The notes under the pieces: model-generated
What the model saw: only the letters and a program-made list of their open reading frames with translations
What the model was told of the DNA's origin: nothing
Databases searched by the model: none
In this document: positions 1 to 13,675 of the stretch, piece after piece
How positions within the stretch are numbered: the first letter of the stretch is position 1
Layout of the letters: every line of letters starts with the position of its first letter
Position numbers and translations under genes: made by a program
NCBI RefSeq assembly: GCF_964340395.1
Contig: NC_135563.1
Coordinates: forward strand, 12,896,651-12,960,650
Direction: 5' to 3'
DNA: 64,000 bases
DNA from: Glandiceps talaboti
Lineage: Eukaryota; Hemichordata; Enteropneusta; Spengelidae

Positions 1-1929
1 CGTTATGAAACATATAATTCATTCTGGATATATACGTCATGCCATGGCGTTAGATGAAAAACCGGAAACAAGTGCTTTGGTTTTTTATGGAACTTGTCTG
101 CAAAATTTACAGCAGCTAGCATTTATATGAACTGGCAGCAGCATTAAGTCATAAATTCATACGGCCACGTTCTCGTTTAATTTCCCGTGACGTTTCTTGT
201 AAAACCCAAAGTCTATATTATAGTGGTTAGTTTCATCTTCTATTCACGCACGACGGGGTAGCGATCGTCTGCTACTGGCAACTTGTATGAATTTGCTTTA
301 TAACAGCGTGTGTAACGGCACAAAAGCATTGAAGAAAAATAATGTAGATGTTTTCAGCTCCTGATATCCGTACATACACATATACATCAACACTCACAAC
401 TCAACACACTGCGTTACTAAGCCTTGCCAATTAATGAAAGGTAAGCATGAAATGTGTAAACGTGCCTATGCGGCAAAATGGCAATACCACATACTTTAGG
501 ATTACAAATATAGTAAGCCACCCCGAGCGGTACTGGTTGAGACGAACTAGTTTTGATATTATGTGATTAGTAAATTTGAGAAATATTACATATCCAGAAA
601 AATAGTCCTTTTAAACTTTCTTGGTATCTGCAATATCTCTATAAGTTTTTTTCCTGGTCATTTGATTGAGCAGAACAATTATCTTCTCAAGTAAATGCAC
701 AATAAGTATAATGTTACTTTGAATAAGAAATTAGGAAGATTTTAATTTTACTATTATAGTCAATATAAATATAATATCATATCATAAGGATAATTCAGAA
801 TCTACACTTTGTTCATTTTCATAGGATATTTTCTTACATTGGATTCTAGAACACAAGTTAGAAAAACATCGACATTTGCCTTATCAATAATATATTATAT
901 TAATTTACTATAGAGTGAGGTGCATTTGGTTTTCCCTCCGCCAGCTTGCAGAGGTGTGAAAACTATCTCCCTGCACGTTAATTAGTAGCAGTCAAATAGT
1001 ACATGTAAACCGTTAGACTTAACGATAGAATATAATAATGTTTGGTTTGACACTTTTTGGCCTTAATTAACTCTTTATTATTAAGCATGGTAGGTCATTA
1101 GCACACGCAAAGTTGACGTACGCGTGTGAGTTTCCTAACAGTAACATATTGTCTACCTCGTTTAATATTTACTATACTTCATATATGATATCGTTATTCA
1201 GGGATTGGCATGGGAACCGTTACTTATACAATAAATCACCTACCCTACATGTACATGCATTCAGAAAATATTCTAGTTAACGTAATTTCCTCGTAAAAAT
1301 GATTTATGCAAGTGAAAACAAACACGAATTTATTACTTTAGATATGACGATGAGCTCGTATATATGTCCGTTAAACTTTAAGAGAACGGTAGGATTAGAG
1401 ACTCTCTTGACTTGAAATTAGTTCAGATTAAAATGAAATATTACTTTAACATGACTACCTGTCTGATGTGTATGAATATATGTGAGGTAATAAATGTCAA
1501 TCAATGTCAGGCCATTTCCACGGCGTTACTCCTTCTTTATGTTCTGTATTCCAAAACTTTATGTTACTGTGATTTAGAAATTGAGAACCAAATCTTTATT
1601 CGCAGCTTTCAACATTTCTTAGTGACTTCTGAAAATAGCATTGTGAGCATATATTCACAAATCTGTAATCAACATTCCTTGAACATGGTGATAAAGATTG
1701 CTAATAAAATAGTGATATTCAGGAGGACTACTGTATTTGAAAACAAGTCATTGTCGAAGACATATACCCCAACATTTCAACTTAGTCATTCATATTCTGA
1801 ATGTTGTATGACATATATAGACCCCAATCGGTCATTATTGTGAAAGCCATGAAACAAGTCAATATGATTATGTATCTAACATTTGTTCTGGTAGAAATCG
1901 GGCCAAGCATCTCAGAGGTACTAGGTGCA
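1..1929. other. No gene seen
   Basis: AT-rich sequence with short random ORFs only. The longest (1412-1843) starts at TTG, has no domain-like pattern and no flanking splice logic. Confidence 0.6.
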
Positions 1930-2405
1930 CATATGCAATTCGACATTTTTGGCAATTTACCTTGAAGATAGGTCAAGGTCAAAGTACAAGGTCTCATTAG
2001 AAAGCTCTTTACGGATAACATGGATTTAGACACTCAAATGAGGTGGTGACTATTAAGCTTCTTATGTTTTCATTGGCAAAATGTGAAGTTTTATGACGCC
2101 TTATGCTTATTTGACCTTGCGATGGTCAAAGGTCAAGGTATCATTTTAATGCTTGTTATTGGAAACATGGGTGTAGACACATGAATAAAGTCTCTGTCTG
2201 TTAAGTTTGCGAAGTTAATGGGCAAATTGTTATGTTTTAGGACAGAAAAGGTCGCCTTTGAACATTATGGTGATGGTTGTAAAACTAAGTGATGTACATA
2301 TGCGGACAATAGCACCTGGCATTTGGTGAAAATTTAGTTGATATTAACATATCCATTTTGAGATGCAGGTGGACATGTGCGGACACACGGATAGACAAAA
2401 CTGCA
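1930..2405. repeat. Dispersed repeat R1 (AGGTCA-rich), copy 1
   Basis: It contains clustered half-sites (TAGGTCAAGGTCAAAG near 1971, GGTCAAAGGTCAAGG near 2127). A stretch on vector-like primers of the form GCGGACACACGGATAGAC closes it near 2395. The same order recurs near 7170-7565, 10050-10490 and 47940-48085. Boundaries are approximate. Confidence 0.5.
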
Positions 2406-5400
2406 AACATAAGTTTTTACCTAACAAACACTGGCTCTATATATCCCCCGTGCAAAGCACGTCCTATTTTCTCAACAGATCTATCACTTTATCTCACAGT
2501 GGTTACAATGTGATACAATGAAATATTTTTGAAACGTTATCCTAAAGTCAAATACAAACCAACTCAAGCACTCACACAAACAGAAGTCTGCCTCAGAAAA
2601 TTTCATTGAAATTACGTGCCTGTTTAAAATTGGAAATTCGCAGGTTTCACAAGTTAAACTGAAACGTTGTATAAAATATTTATCAATGGAGACGGCTTGT
2701 CGCGTTGTGATGTTGTATTATAGTGGTATCACTTCAGTGTTACTGGGGACAACCTGGCGTACACAATTTGGTATGCTTTGTGACAGTCAAACTATACGAT
2801 ATATATGACAGACCATCATTTATGCTTAATACCTTGCGCCAAACCGACACGTGTCCACTGCTGTGGATAAGAATGTGCGTGGTACAGAATAGTTAGGGTT
2901 GGTGGTAATGCAAGCCTTACGGAAAGGACACAAATTTGTAAGGATGCTGTCACCAACCGAGATATTTGCGGATCATTCAACATATTGGGTTTATAAGATA
3001 ATATTCCATGGTCTCGAGAACAATCCAATGGACTGAATTGAAAATTTGAGGTTTTAGTTTGACTTTATCATCTATAGCATGAATCGCTCCAGTTGCTTAG
3101 ACACAATGACTACCTCTCTGTTATAAGCCCCGGCACCCTGTAAAACAACTCCTAAGTTATTCCGTCAATCTGAATTACTTTTGGAATTCAGGAGACTGAT
3201 AATAACACATTATCTGACTGGTCTCTATAAACTATATTTTACATTTTAAACTAGTTCTTATGTCGCCTAACTGTGACTCTTCTCTGGATGAAATGCATAC
3301 AGAAAAGTAACGATAGATGTGGATGTGACTTAGCTATAATTCTGCATATACCACAGGGACAATGCATGTAGGAAATTATGTGTTATATATCCTGCTAATG
3401 ACAGCGCACCCCCCCCCCCTTCTGTTTTGTGCCACAACGCCCACTGGCTTTCCAATACTTTACTTATTATTTAGCGTAGTCCTAAACGTTTCACCACTTT
3501 GATAGGTTGAGTCCGGAAGGGTGGGATTCGAAAGACCGATCAGCAATACCCTTTAACAATTTACGGGTAAGTACGCGAGATTCTGATTGTTGGGGCTCAG
3601 ACAAGGGTTTGTTAGGTAAGATTTGTTACAACTAAACCTCTTGTTGCCATTCAGTATTAATATACATGTCAATAGACAAACTAAGTCTAAAGCCATCCGT
3701 CACATGTTACACGTGTTTAGACTAAACTTATGTTGGACAGGTAGGCTTTTAAGTAACCGCTACTAAAGCTGTCATCATGTTACCTTAAATAAGATGACAC
3801 ATGGATTAGTTTTCATACAGACTACACAGGTGGTGATATGATTATAAGATGTGCATACTTCAAACTCCAACATACTAAGTCCCAATAAATATATTGCACT
3901 GGCGCTCAATTTTCGCGTACGATTTAAATCGAAGTTCATAAGCACCGACTCGGAATGTTTTTTGACATATTAATGTGATAAACGCGATAAAGAAAAAACA
4001 ACATTTCTGAGATTTATAGTTTGCATGTAACATTGTATCTAAAAGCAAGTGGGAGGTATTCAATAAAATAGTACTCGTTACAGAGAGCTACCTTGATACC
4101 ATGAACAGTCGAACAATATGTTTTCCTGTTTGTGACACCAACATATATTTAGTCTTGTGCAAAGTGATCGTGGTCCTCTATTCCTTGTACAAAATAATGG
4201 TGGGATAGACCAAATTGACTAAAAGGGGTGCATACTGACTTTTCAGAGATGTATTCAGGGGGTCACTTAAAACCAATGTTTGTGGAATTTGTTCCCACAC
4301 ATGAATACCTGAGACTAACATCATCTCATCTTGGTAATATTGTATTTAGCCAAGAGCTAATAATGTTAATGTTGGGTTCTTATATAGCTAGAGTTAACTA
4401 TTTCTGATGTTATGAGTGGGTGGAATGATATATACATGATATAAATAAAAAAGACGAGTTTGCCTTTCTCTTTTCTAATATTAGTAGATTGCTACTAAGC
4501 TGTGGCCTACATTTCCATTGCTGATTTTCTTAGTGTATTCATTGGCGGATGTTCGAACTCTGGACAGGAATAACATTTCTATTCAATGCTAAGAATGCTA
4601 AGAAATGACACTTGTAAAATCTTACTCTCACAGTATGACTAAATGGTGAACTCAATTTTACTTTTTTTTACAGTCGTGTGATTTATGCGAGGTCACCTTC
4701 AAATAGTGAATTTGTGCTATGAATTACAAAAAGACATTATAACCACATCTTTTGAGAGTTTGAAGAAATATCAAAAGTTAAGCGAAACAAGATATATTGC
4801 TTACAAATTCCCTTTTGTGAATTCGTTATGTCAGCCCAGTGCCCTTCATCAATTGAGTCGTAAATGCAAAAAGAACCTGTTCTTTCTTTAACAGTTTTAT
4901 TTACTATGGCAATGGTATAAAAAGGTCATGACCCTGCAACTTCCAATCCTTCACACGGATATAAATGTATAATAACAGTATATGTATTATATGATGTTTA
5001 TTATTATTATCCCAGTTAGTATCTTTTACGTCTTAAAATGTAATTACTAGTAACGCTGTTTGAATGATTTGTTACATCCTCGTGTATGGGGTTAATTGGA
5101 AGACGATGGTATATTAGCGATACTAATCTTAAGAACACATGGTCTACATCCCATTGTGCCATAAATGTAAAGATTGTTCAATGTAACAAAAAGGAAAACG
5201 CTACTGTGCAAAAGCTTTCTTAGAAAAACCCACCATTTAATTGAGACACATTGATAAATTATATAAAATAAAAGAATGTGCAATGAGTAGTTTCAGTTCC
5301 TCTGATTGTGAGACATTCAATGATTGTTCATATCGAGTTCTGTGTTCTCTTTAAGAAATACATGAAGCTGAAAAAATAATAAAATTTATCATGATTAAGA

Positions 5401-6501
5401 AAATAAATTAAAAGATTTAAAATATCACAACTGAGAAATGATAAGACATATGTGTCGTTACTCCATTTAGTGAGCATGTTAGAAAAAACAACAATCATCT
5501 CAGATTGTATTTTTACAATGGCAAGACACTGCATTCACTCTAACATACAGTGTGAAGAATTGCTGAAACAATTACTTTTTATACATGATCAAGAGCGGAC
5601 GATACATCATAAGATAGAGCTCATGCCGATACAGATACAGCTCAATGATATGCTTATATATTATAGGCTTTAATATTGTTACAAGTGTAAATATATAACC
5701 CCGGTCTACAATTAAACATTCCGAAAATATTATTACACTGTTGCTACTACATAGAAATATCACTGTATTTCATAATAAGACTTTCGTTTCAAATATGTTC
5801 CATGCAAAGAGTGTATGTGTTGCTTGGATTGAGTTTATTTAGATTTGTTCATGGGAATATAACATCATTTTGGGGGTAACAATAAAAATGGTCTTTCTGT
5901 ATTGATTTTCTTTTTAAAAAACAAGAGCATTCATTAACAAAGACGACCAGTTAAAATGACTGTATAAAATGCTGTCTGTATGTTTTCTATTACACAGTTG
6001 CTTACTTCATACTTGAAATCAAATAGTTTGGAATGTGAAGCTTTTAATAATATATGATTATAGAAACTGTAGGTATTTTAAGCTCCAAGGGAGCTGAGGA
6101 AGTAAGAGATATCCGTATACCGTTATTAGTATGTGTCAAAAGTAATAATTATAAAGTACTCTAAACAGAGTTGTTGTGTGATTAAGGACATTTTACTTAC
6201 ATTGTGATTAGAACTACCATAGTGGGATATTCGCTCATGGGTTTTATCATATTGCATTGAAAGTGTCATAACATATTGTACATACCATATTGTGAGGTTG
6301 TGTGTATCATAGTAGAGACGTTGAACTGTACTGTATACAGTCTTGTTGCATTCTGCTTTTTATCACATTAGCGCATTGTATTGTATAGCTTCATTACACT
6401 TCATATTGTATACTGAAGTGTCAAACAAAAGTACTGACATATGTATGAATTGACTATATTATGAAATCTCGAAAAGGCACTCAATAACTAGCGCGAAAGC
6501 A
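2406..6501. other. No gene seen
   Basis: AT-rich with a poly-C run near 3409. A fragment near 6088-6160 resembles part of the SINE tail seen at 42960-43060 (GGGAGCTGAGGAAGTA). No coding pattern on either strand. Confidence 0.55.
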
Positions 6502-6510
6502 CAGGCAGGC

Positions 6511-6571
<61 letters not shown>

Positions 6572-6663
6572 CACAGACAGACACACAGACAGAGAGACAC
6601 ACAGACACACACACAGACAGACAGGCAGACAGACAGACATACAGACATACAGACAGACAGACA

Positions 6664-6725
<62 letters not shown>

Positions 6726-6775
6726 CACACACACACATACATACATACATACATACATACATACATACATACATC
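6502..6775. repeat. Compound microsatellite (ACAG, ACGC, AC, ATAC)
   Basis: About 270 bp of purely simple repeats. (ACAG)n with AC interruptions passes into (CGCA)n, then (AC)n, then (ATAC)n. Three overlapping minus-strand reading frames are open only because the repeat lacks stops. Confidence 0.97.
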
Positions 6776-7169
6776 TAGTGACTTAGTAAGATATGTGAAT
6801 ATACGTTCCATTTAGATTTTCAATTCCACTTTGAACGAATGTAAAGACCTGAATGGGATAAGTAGGATGTAAATGATACCTATATATGATACAATATTTT
6901 CAGAAGTATATATGCAATCATGTAGTTGAATCTCAACACCAAATTCACAGTGGAATGAGGAAAGTATCAGTAATAATTTTATCTATATCAGATATAAAGC
7001 TCAATCGCTACTTTGATGTCTATAGGTCAAGATTTACAGTTAGAATTTATTTCTTTTATATCTTGGTTGATGACTTGTCTTTCTTTAGCATTTTGTTCCG
7101 TGTTTGCTAGACGCTTTGTCTTATGTTATTTCAATCATACCTGATTTGCATATTTTCCTTGTGTGTACT

Positions 7170-7565
7170 ACACGTGCACAAAGATTTGAAAGAAATTGGC
7201 CATATTAAAATAACACAAAGTGTCTGCAACATATTCAAGAATTAGATTTATTTTACAATTGACCCCAAAGGTCAAAGTCAGAGTCAAAGGTCGAGGCCTT
7301 AAAAGAAAGCTGACACTTAATAATATGGGGGCTGGGGACTTTAATGATGACTTTATGTATTTATGCAGTACTCGATTTTTGACCAAAATATAGCCACCAA
7401 TCTGTCAAACTTGCATATGTCAGGACATAAGTGATGTGCATATGTCCTATTATCACCAGTGTACCAGGTTTGAATGAAATTTAATATTGAGAAATGACAC
7501 ATATTATGGACAGACAGATGGACGCACGGATAGATGGACGAATCCCATTGTAAAAAGGGGAAGGG
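7170..7565. repeat. Dispersed repeat R1, copy 2
   Basis: Half-site cluster AAAGGTCAAAGTCAGAG near 7267, then ACCAGGTTTGAATGAAATTT near 7466 and a GGACAGACAGATGGACGCAC stretch near 7509. The order matches copies 1 and 3. Confidence 0.5.
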
Positions 7566-7894
7566 GTGGGAGTTAAAATATATGAACGTGTCTCTGGTTC
7601 TTATAATCTTAAAACAGATCAGTAATACTATCATTGGTAAGATATCGATAACGTGATACACAGTTCACATTGTTAGTGTTCAGGGAATCACTTCCACAGG
7701 GTCAAAGCCTCCCAACCATATGTAATATCATGGCTGATATGCAATCTCGATAAATGTCGGTGGCTTGAATTCAATGCTCTATCAATGCATGTATCACCGC
7801 TATGCATATGTGCATTACTAATTTAAGCTAAATTAGATTATTGATTCACTCGTTTATACAATATAGCGTTTAAGTTTGTCGTGTATATTATCAT
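7566..7894. other. No gene seen
   Basis: AT-rich spacer between repeat R1 copy 2 and the GT-rich tract; no coding or structural signal seen. Confidence 0.5.
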
Positions 7895-8015
7895 CTGACA
7901 CTGGTTTGTTTGGTTTTTTGTTTGTTTGTTTGTTTGTTGTTGTTTTGTTTTTTTGTTTTTTTGTTGGTTTTGTTGTTGTTTTTTTGTTTTTGGTTTTTTT
8001 GCGGGGGGGGGGGTC
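7895..8015. repeat. GTTT/TTG-rich tract ending in poly-G
   Basis: Low-complexity T and G tract with (GTTT)n and a run of ten Gs near 8003. The opposite strand would be CAAA-rich. Confidence 0.9.
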
Positions 8016-10049
8016 TCAGATCCAGTACTTTTAGGAGTTTTTTTCCGTTTTTAACTATTCTAAATTACCGTCAAACGAAGTATTTCGACGATCATACAAT
8101 ATGACGCCTAAAACTATTCAAAAGCAATGTCACATCATTTCTTTTCTAGGTGGAAGATGTTGATATTTTCGTCACACAAAACACTTTCCCGCGTGATGTA
8201 TATTGTTAAGCTATCTTATAAATGCAACAGTTTACTGGTAAAGACTGGCAGCGTTTCAACATATAGGGTACCCGTATTTATTACAGAAACTACATGGGAA
8301 CATAGACGCTAGACGTGTTTGTGTTTAGAATTTCATATTATGCAAAGAACGAGAGATATCGTTGCTGATCTGGCAGCATTGAACACATATAGATATTCGA
8401 TACCATGTGCCATTAACACATTTGACTGAATGGAGTAAGATAAAAGATCAATTTTGAATCCGTCTTTTGTTGATTTTTTACTTTAGACTTCTTTATTTCC
8501 TTGCTGTTTTCGTCGTATTTGTATGTGTTGCTTTAGGCCTGTATTGACATGAAAACTCTTTGGTTGAGAACATTGCACTCTAGATCTCATGTTCGAACTG
8601 AGCTGAACCGAGTTGGAGTTGTCAACCTGACTCGCGGAATTAAAGTAGCTACAAAAGTGACAAGTGTTAAAAACACATGGCTAAGCTCAGGGGCAGTGCT
8701 GATTTACGAGCCTACGATGGATTATTCTACATATAATCTATAATTTCGTATACTATAATGGCTGACTTACCTGACTAACTTTAATAAGTCTGCACAGATC
8801 ATCACACACCATGGTTTAACTGTCTGACACTTGTTATTCCATTACAAGCACGTTCAACAGTGGATCAAACCGTGCGAAGAAATAAACCCAAATTGACCAC
8901 GGCTGAGAGGACAGCTCAGTGGCGGCAATTTCAGAATTAACGCCTGACGCCATCAACGCTATCCATTCGTCAACAAAATGGCACCAGTACGCGTCCCAAT
9001 GCAAGTATTTTCTTTTAAAATAACGTCCAGCTTTCTGAAGTATCGTGCTCAAATACCGATAACAGTAAAACACTAGATGGTAGGCAAATGGGTAATTATA
9101 TACTTCACTGATACTGTTGATACACAACAACTGTAATGTTACCAACGACCCTGATACAACGCGCGTGGTTGGCTATGTTTTCCTGTTGCCGCAAAAAGGG
9201 CTAATAGTTTACGACGTTGTTCTAGCTGAAGGTAATTCTAGTAAATTTTATAAATACAAATTCCAACGACACTTTAAAATTCTACATTTTCCTTTAACAT
9301 TCCGTGGTGGTACTCTGCATCCTTAATAGTATCACAAGTCAGAGAACATTTTTCTACTGACGCAACGAAAAATAATTTGAAGGCGTGTCTGTTCAGTTAA
9401 GTGCCGCCGTAAAGCGACTAATGGATTTACGACATATTAATATTATCACAAGTCAACAAATCTGGCCAGCTGGTGTTAATTATACACTCAAATTGTTTCC
9501 CAATGGGAAGATAGCAGAAACATAAAGGAGAAGCTTACATGTAATATAGACACTGAGGTGTTATTTTTATTGACGCGATTTGCTTTGTTCAATATGGTAT
9601 CACTCACTAGGTATCCTGACACTCAGTATATGCTGTAATTACCCGAATGTCGAGGCCATTAAGGCTCCTTCGGGGTTTGTAAACACGTTTAAAATAGCAC
9701 TGTTGAATTGGCAGGAAATTAAAAATTTACTTAGAAACTACCAACCAAAGAGTTGCCTGTGGTAACACATTTGTACGCACTATCCTGCTCAGAAAGCGTT
9801 GTTTTAATAATGTAAGTACAATATGTGAAAAGAGAAAGGCGCCAGATAACGTCAGGGCATACAGAGGCCAAGTAAACAGTCATCTCTAAACACAAGTCTT
9901 CGTAGAAAACACAATCCCTCAAAACCTATATCTCTCTGTGACTAATGGGTAAAATAAATGCAAATGTAGAGTTCCATTGTTTCTTATTTAATGTTCCCAC
10001 GGTTTAAAAAATGGATCGTACATTAAAAAACCCACAAGATCTGTAATAT
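8016..10049. other. No gene seen
   Basis: Short unrelated ORFs on both strands (for example 8549-8743 plus and 8834-9145 minus) lack recognisable motifs or exon signals. GC content is slightly higher around 8900-9200 but I see no function. Confidence 0.5.
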
Positions 10050-10490
10050 GCACGAAATAGCATGATATGACCTTGAAATTCAAGGTCAAGGTCAACTGTC
10101 AAGAACGCTTGCACCTGAAAAATAGGGGCAGGCACTTGTATGGGGTCGCTATGTATTACAGTTTTTCAGTTATACCGTAAATGTTGATTTTTAACCACAT
10201 ATATGGTCACTATTCAGTAAATAGTGACATAATCACTACAAGTAACACTTCTGTACATTACTCTTCTTTTGTGTCACCTGCAACCATTATCTATAAGAAA
10301 TTGGCAGCAATAAAACAGAGAAAATGTTATGCGATGTGCAACAAGTGGCTTGAGTTTGAGAATGCTTTCAGTGAATAAGATATTGCCTGTCAGAGAAATT
10401 ATGTAATATTACGGACGGAGGCACGGTAGGACAGACACCGATGCGGCGGATGGACGGAGCCCACCGTAGCAGCACCCTCGTTCGGGGCTA
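10050..10490. repeat. Dispersed repeat R1, copy 3
   Basis: It starts with GACCTTGAAATTCAAGGTCA and AAGGTCAAC near 10070-10098 and closes with GGACGGAGGCACGG to GGCGGATGGACGGAG near 10414-10460, as in the other copies. Middle part diverged. Confidence 0.45.
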
Positions 10491-11152
10491 ACTTCATGTA
10501 TTTACACACTTTCCTGGTACATTGTTCACTTCCCCAGGTCAAACTGATTCACAATTATATCAAAAGAAGACATACAGAGTAACGTACATGTAGATAATTG
10601 TCTCCAACTTCTGATTCCGTGATTGCATAGACGTAATACATGTATAAAGATCGATAGGTAAATATGTCAAGTTTAGTTTTCAAAGCAGTTCAAATGTCAT
10701 TTAGTGCTTACACTTCTATGCTATATTTTCCGAATCCATGATTTTGACTTGAATTTTTTTCCATAGATACATTCAATGTCCTATTTACAATTCAAAAGAT
10801 ACAATGTGCGTCACCAAACAGAAATGGTTGACAAACTGCAATTAGAGTAAACGATGCAATAAATGGAGTAAACGCATTACCTCCAGCAAAACTGTTTCAC
10901 TGTATAACTCTCTGTGTCTGTATTTTGAGCACATGCCAGTTAAAGTCGGAAAACAATGTCTCCCTGATGCCCAGACATAAGTAGACATTCGGTTACAAAA
11001 ACCCGTTTGCAGTTGGCAACATTCATTTTTCATTGGCAAGAAAAACTAGTTGTTTCATTAATATCACGTCACATGTACTCGTGATGCCGTGAGGAATGTA
11101 CAGTTTTAATGCATGATGCATAAGCCTGCGTTCAAAACTTGCCACCTATAAT
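10491..11152. other. No gene seen
   Basis: AT-rich spacer with no supported coding or RNA feature. Confidence 0.5.
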
Positions 11153-11550
11153 CACTGTATGTATGTATATATACATGTATGTATGTATGTATGTAAAGAT
11201 TGAAAGATATTCAAACCCATGAGGACAGGAAGACAATAAATACTTGCTGAGATAACAGTACAAACAAATGTTGGAAATATCTGATATCTCTGGACTAACC
11301 CTTCAAAGAGCCCAAAGAATACAAGCATGCATGTATGTATGTACAATGTATGTATGTATGTATGTATGTACAATGTATGTATGCATGTGTGTATGTATGT
11401 ATGTATGTATGTATGTATGTATGTATTTGTGTGTGTGCAATGTATGCATGTATGTATGTATGTATGTATGCATGCATGTATGTGTATATATATTTGTGTG
11501 TGTGTGTGTGTGTGCGTGCGTGCGTGTGTGTGTGTGTGTGTGTGTGTGTA
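11153..11550. repeat. (ATGT)n and (GT)n microsatellites
   Basis: Two blocks: (ATGT)n at about 11157-11195 and a long (ATGT)n/(ATGC) to (GT)n compound at about 11328-11550. The stop-free frames across the second block are artefacts of the repeat. Confidence 0.96.
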
Positions 11551-13444
11551 GTATTACAAAAACACATGCCGATGTGAACCAAAATAATCAAAGATTTCCA
11601 TCAAGTCAGCAATGTACATTATTAAACATAATAGGGTTATGTGTAAATCAATATCTGGCAAAGTTCAAATGAAAACATTGAGATGAAACCTCAAGAGAGA
11701 GATAAAATATTGCAATATTATTATACAGTGGTCTTCTAATAGCACAGCATTAACTATTACCTTGGATATAAATCAAGTATTGCTGACGAGGGATGCTATC
11801 ACAGCAATGTACAACTAAAGGTCACAATGTGATATGATTTGACTTCATTGCTTTTATTCACACTGAAATGTACAATAATGCGATTGAAATGAACATATAA
11901 TTTTCATAAACGAATTTTCTAACTGTGCTACAGAACTATTAAACACAAAGTCCAGCGCAAGTAACTGTCACCACAGAAAAATGGTGATTATTACTAATAA
12001 AATACAGGAAAACTAGACAAAAATTAACCTATTACTCTATGCTCTAAGAGTTCTCATAAAGAAATACGTAAATAAGTTTTAAAACACTGTTTTCAAGAAT
12101 GGCATTATAATATCATATGTTGTCCATTAATTAATATATGAAGTTTAAGGATATGTTTCTATTCTTTTTACAGCAGATTCAATTTTACTTTGATATTCTG
12201 TGAAGTCTGCTTCAAGACTAAAATTAGCTATCCTACAAAAAGGATCAAAATGTACAAGTAACTATATATGGGTGAAAAAAATGTGGCAGCATTGGCTTTC
12301 CTCAAGTACTAGTTAGAACACATTTTCACTTAAAAGTAGTATGTTCCCTCTTCCTGTCTAACAGATAAATTCTGCACGCCTATATTAAAATTTACATCAA
12401 TGGAACAACAGTTAAAACAAAGAGGGTGACATTATCATGAAACAAAAGAGCAAAGGTTATTGATAATGTGCCTCTAAACAGTACTGAATTTAAGTTTTTG
12501 ACTCTTTTACAAAGGTGGCAGTAAGCTGAACACTTGTACAACATGACATGAAAAGAAGACTATACACTGAAAAGGAAAACATCACGGCCTCTTTTCTGTC
12601 TCTGAGATAACAGTTGAATATGTACTAATTTTGCAAAAGGAAGGCAAATTACTTAGGTTTGTTAGAATGAGATGTAGGCTGTGTGATTTCCCTGTAGGTG
12701 ACAAATACTGATCTGTTGCTATTGTGAACAAAGAACCATCCTCAAATGTACGGGTAGGTTATTCTTAATTATCCTTTAGTACCATTTGCAGGTTTGAAAG
12801 CTGGATAATACATGTCAGCCAGCATTACCATTATCAATCACCTGTCTTTGAAGTATGTCAGTAATTGAATTGATCTAATAACCCTTGCCTGCTGTGGCCA
12901 AAAAAAGAACAAATACACTAAACCACTCTTACTCACTAACACTAAGTGTAGAGTGATCTATCCAGACTCTTAAGGATTACAAACTAATTTATTCTGTAGT
13001 ACGTGATATTTCTACCGAAGTTTAGACATTGCCTAAATCAATACAAAACACTTTCAGCTGAAGCACAGCTTTCTCCTGATAAAGAAATTGTCGTGTTTTG
13101 AACATGGTACTCTCCAAGGTTGATACATCTGCCCATGTGCAAATAATAGCGAATTAGAGTATAGCGATGTTTAAACATACATCTAAGGGTTACTATGTGA
13201 AGGTTCAATTTTCTCCCATTCTGTTGTAATGAAAGATAGAATTCATCAGAAAAGAATATTAACAATGGCAATGTGCACAACTGAAATCCAATGTTTGATA
13301 TACACATGGAGTGAGACAAACACACCTCGAACATGAAAACACCCCCTACAGGATAATGGAACATCCCATGAACTTTGGTCAAGTGATTATGTAATATCAC
13401 ATTTTTGTATATAACCATACCTCATAGACTTCCAGTGTAAAGGA
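11551..13444. other. No gene seen
   Basis: AT-rich sequence. A 126-codon minus-strand ORF (13038-13418) has no recognisable domain and overlaps no other coding signal. Confidence 0.5.
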
Positions 13445-13675
13445 CCGACAGTTTTGATAGAAAATCACTCCTTTGGGCATAACTTGAAAACCACTGATCC
13501 AATCCCTTTCATTTGAACGATTGTTCATCTAGACACCCAATGTAATGTCTCTGCCAAATCTCAAGGCAATCGGTCAGGCGGTTTTGACTTTTAAGTCATT
13601 TACACACACACACACACACTTTGTGGCGCTATAACTCTACTGAACTACTTTAGTGTTCAGTTGTGCTAAAAATGT
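13445..13675. repeat. Dispersed repeat R2, copy 1
   Basis: It begins near CTTTGGGCATAACTTG, continues through CAATCGGTCAGGCGG and (CA)n, and ends TTCAGTTGTGCTAAAA. The same order occurs at 26514-26752, so it is an interspersed element with an internal CA tract. Confidence 0.7.

Noticed and set aside
1412-1843. 143-codon plus-strand ORF, the longest in the left region
   Set aside because: It starts at TTG, lacks an ATG near its beginning with good context, shows no domain pattern and has ordinary intergenic composition.
6459-6811. Three overlapping minus-strand ORFs of about 100 codons
   Set aside because: They translate the compound microsatellite in all three frames (Cys-Val-Leu-Ser runs).
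11268-11672. ORFs of up to 134 codons on both strands
   Set aside because: They are stop-free frames through (ATGT)n and (GT)n repeats.
13038-13418. 126-codon minus-strand ORF
   Set aside because: No recognisable motif, and it reaches the border of a dispersed repeat; consistent with chance.
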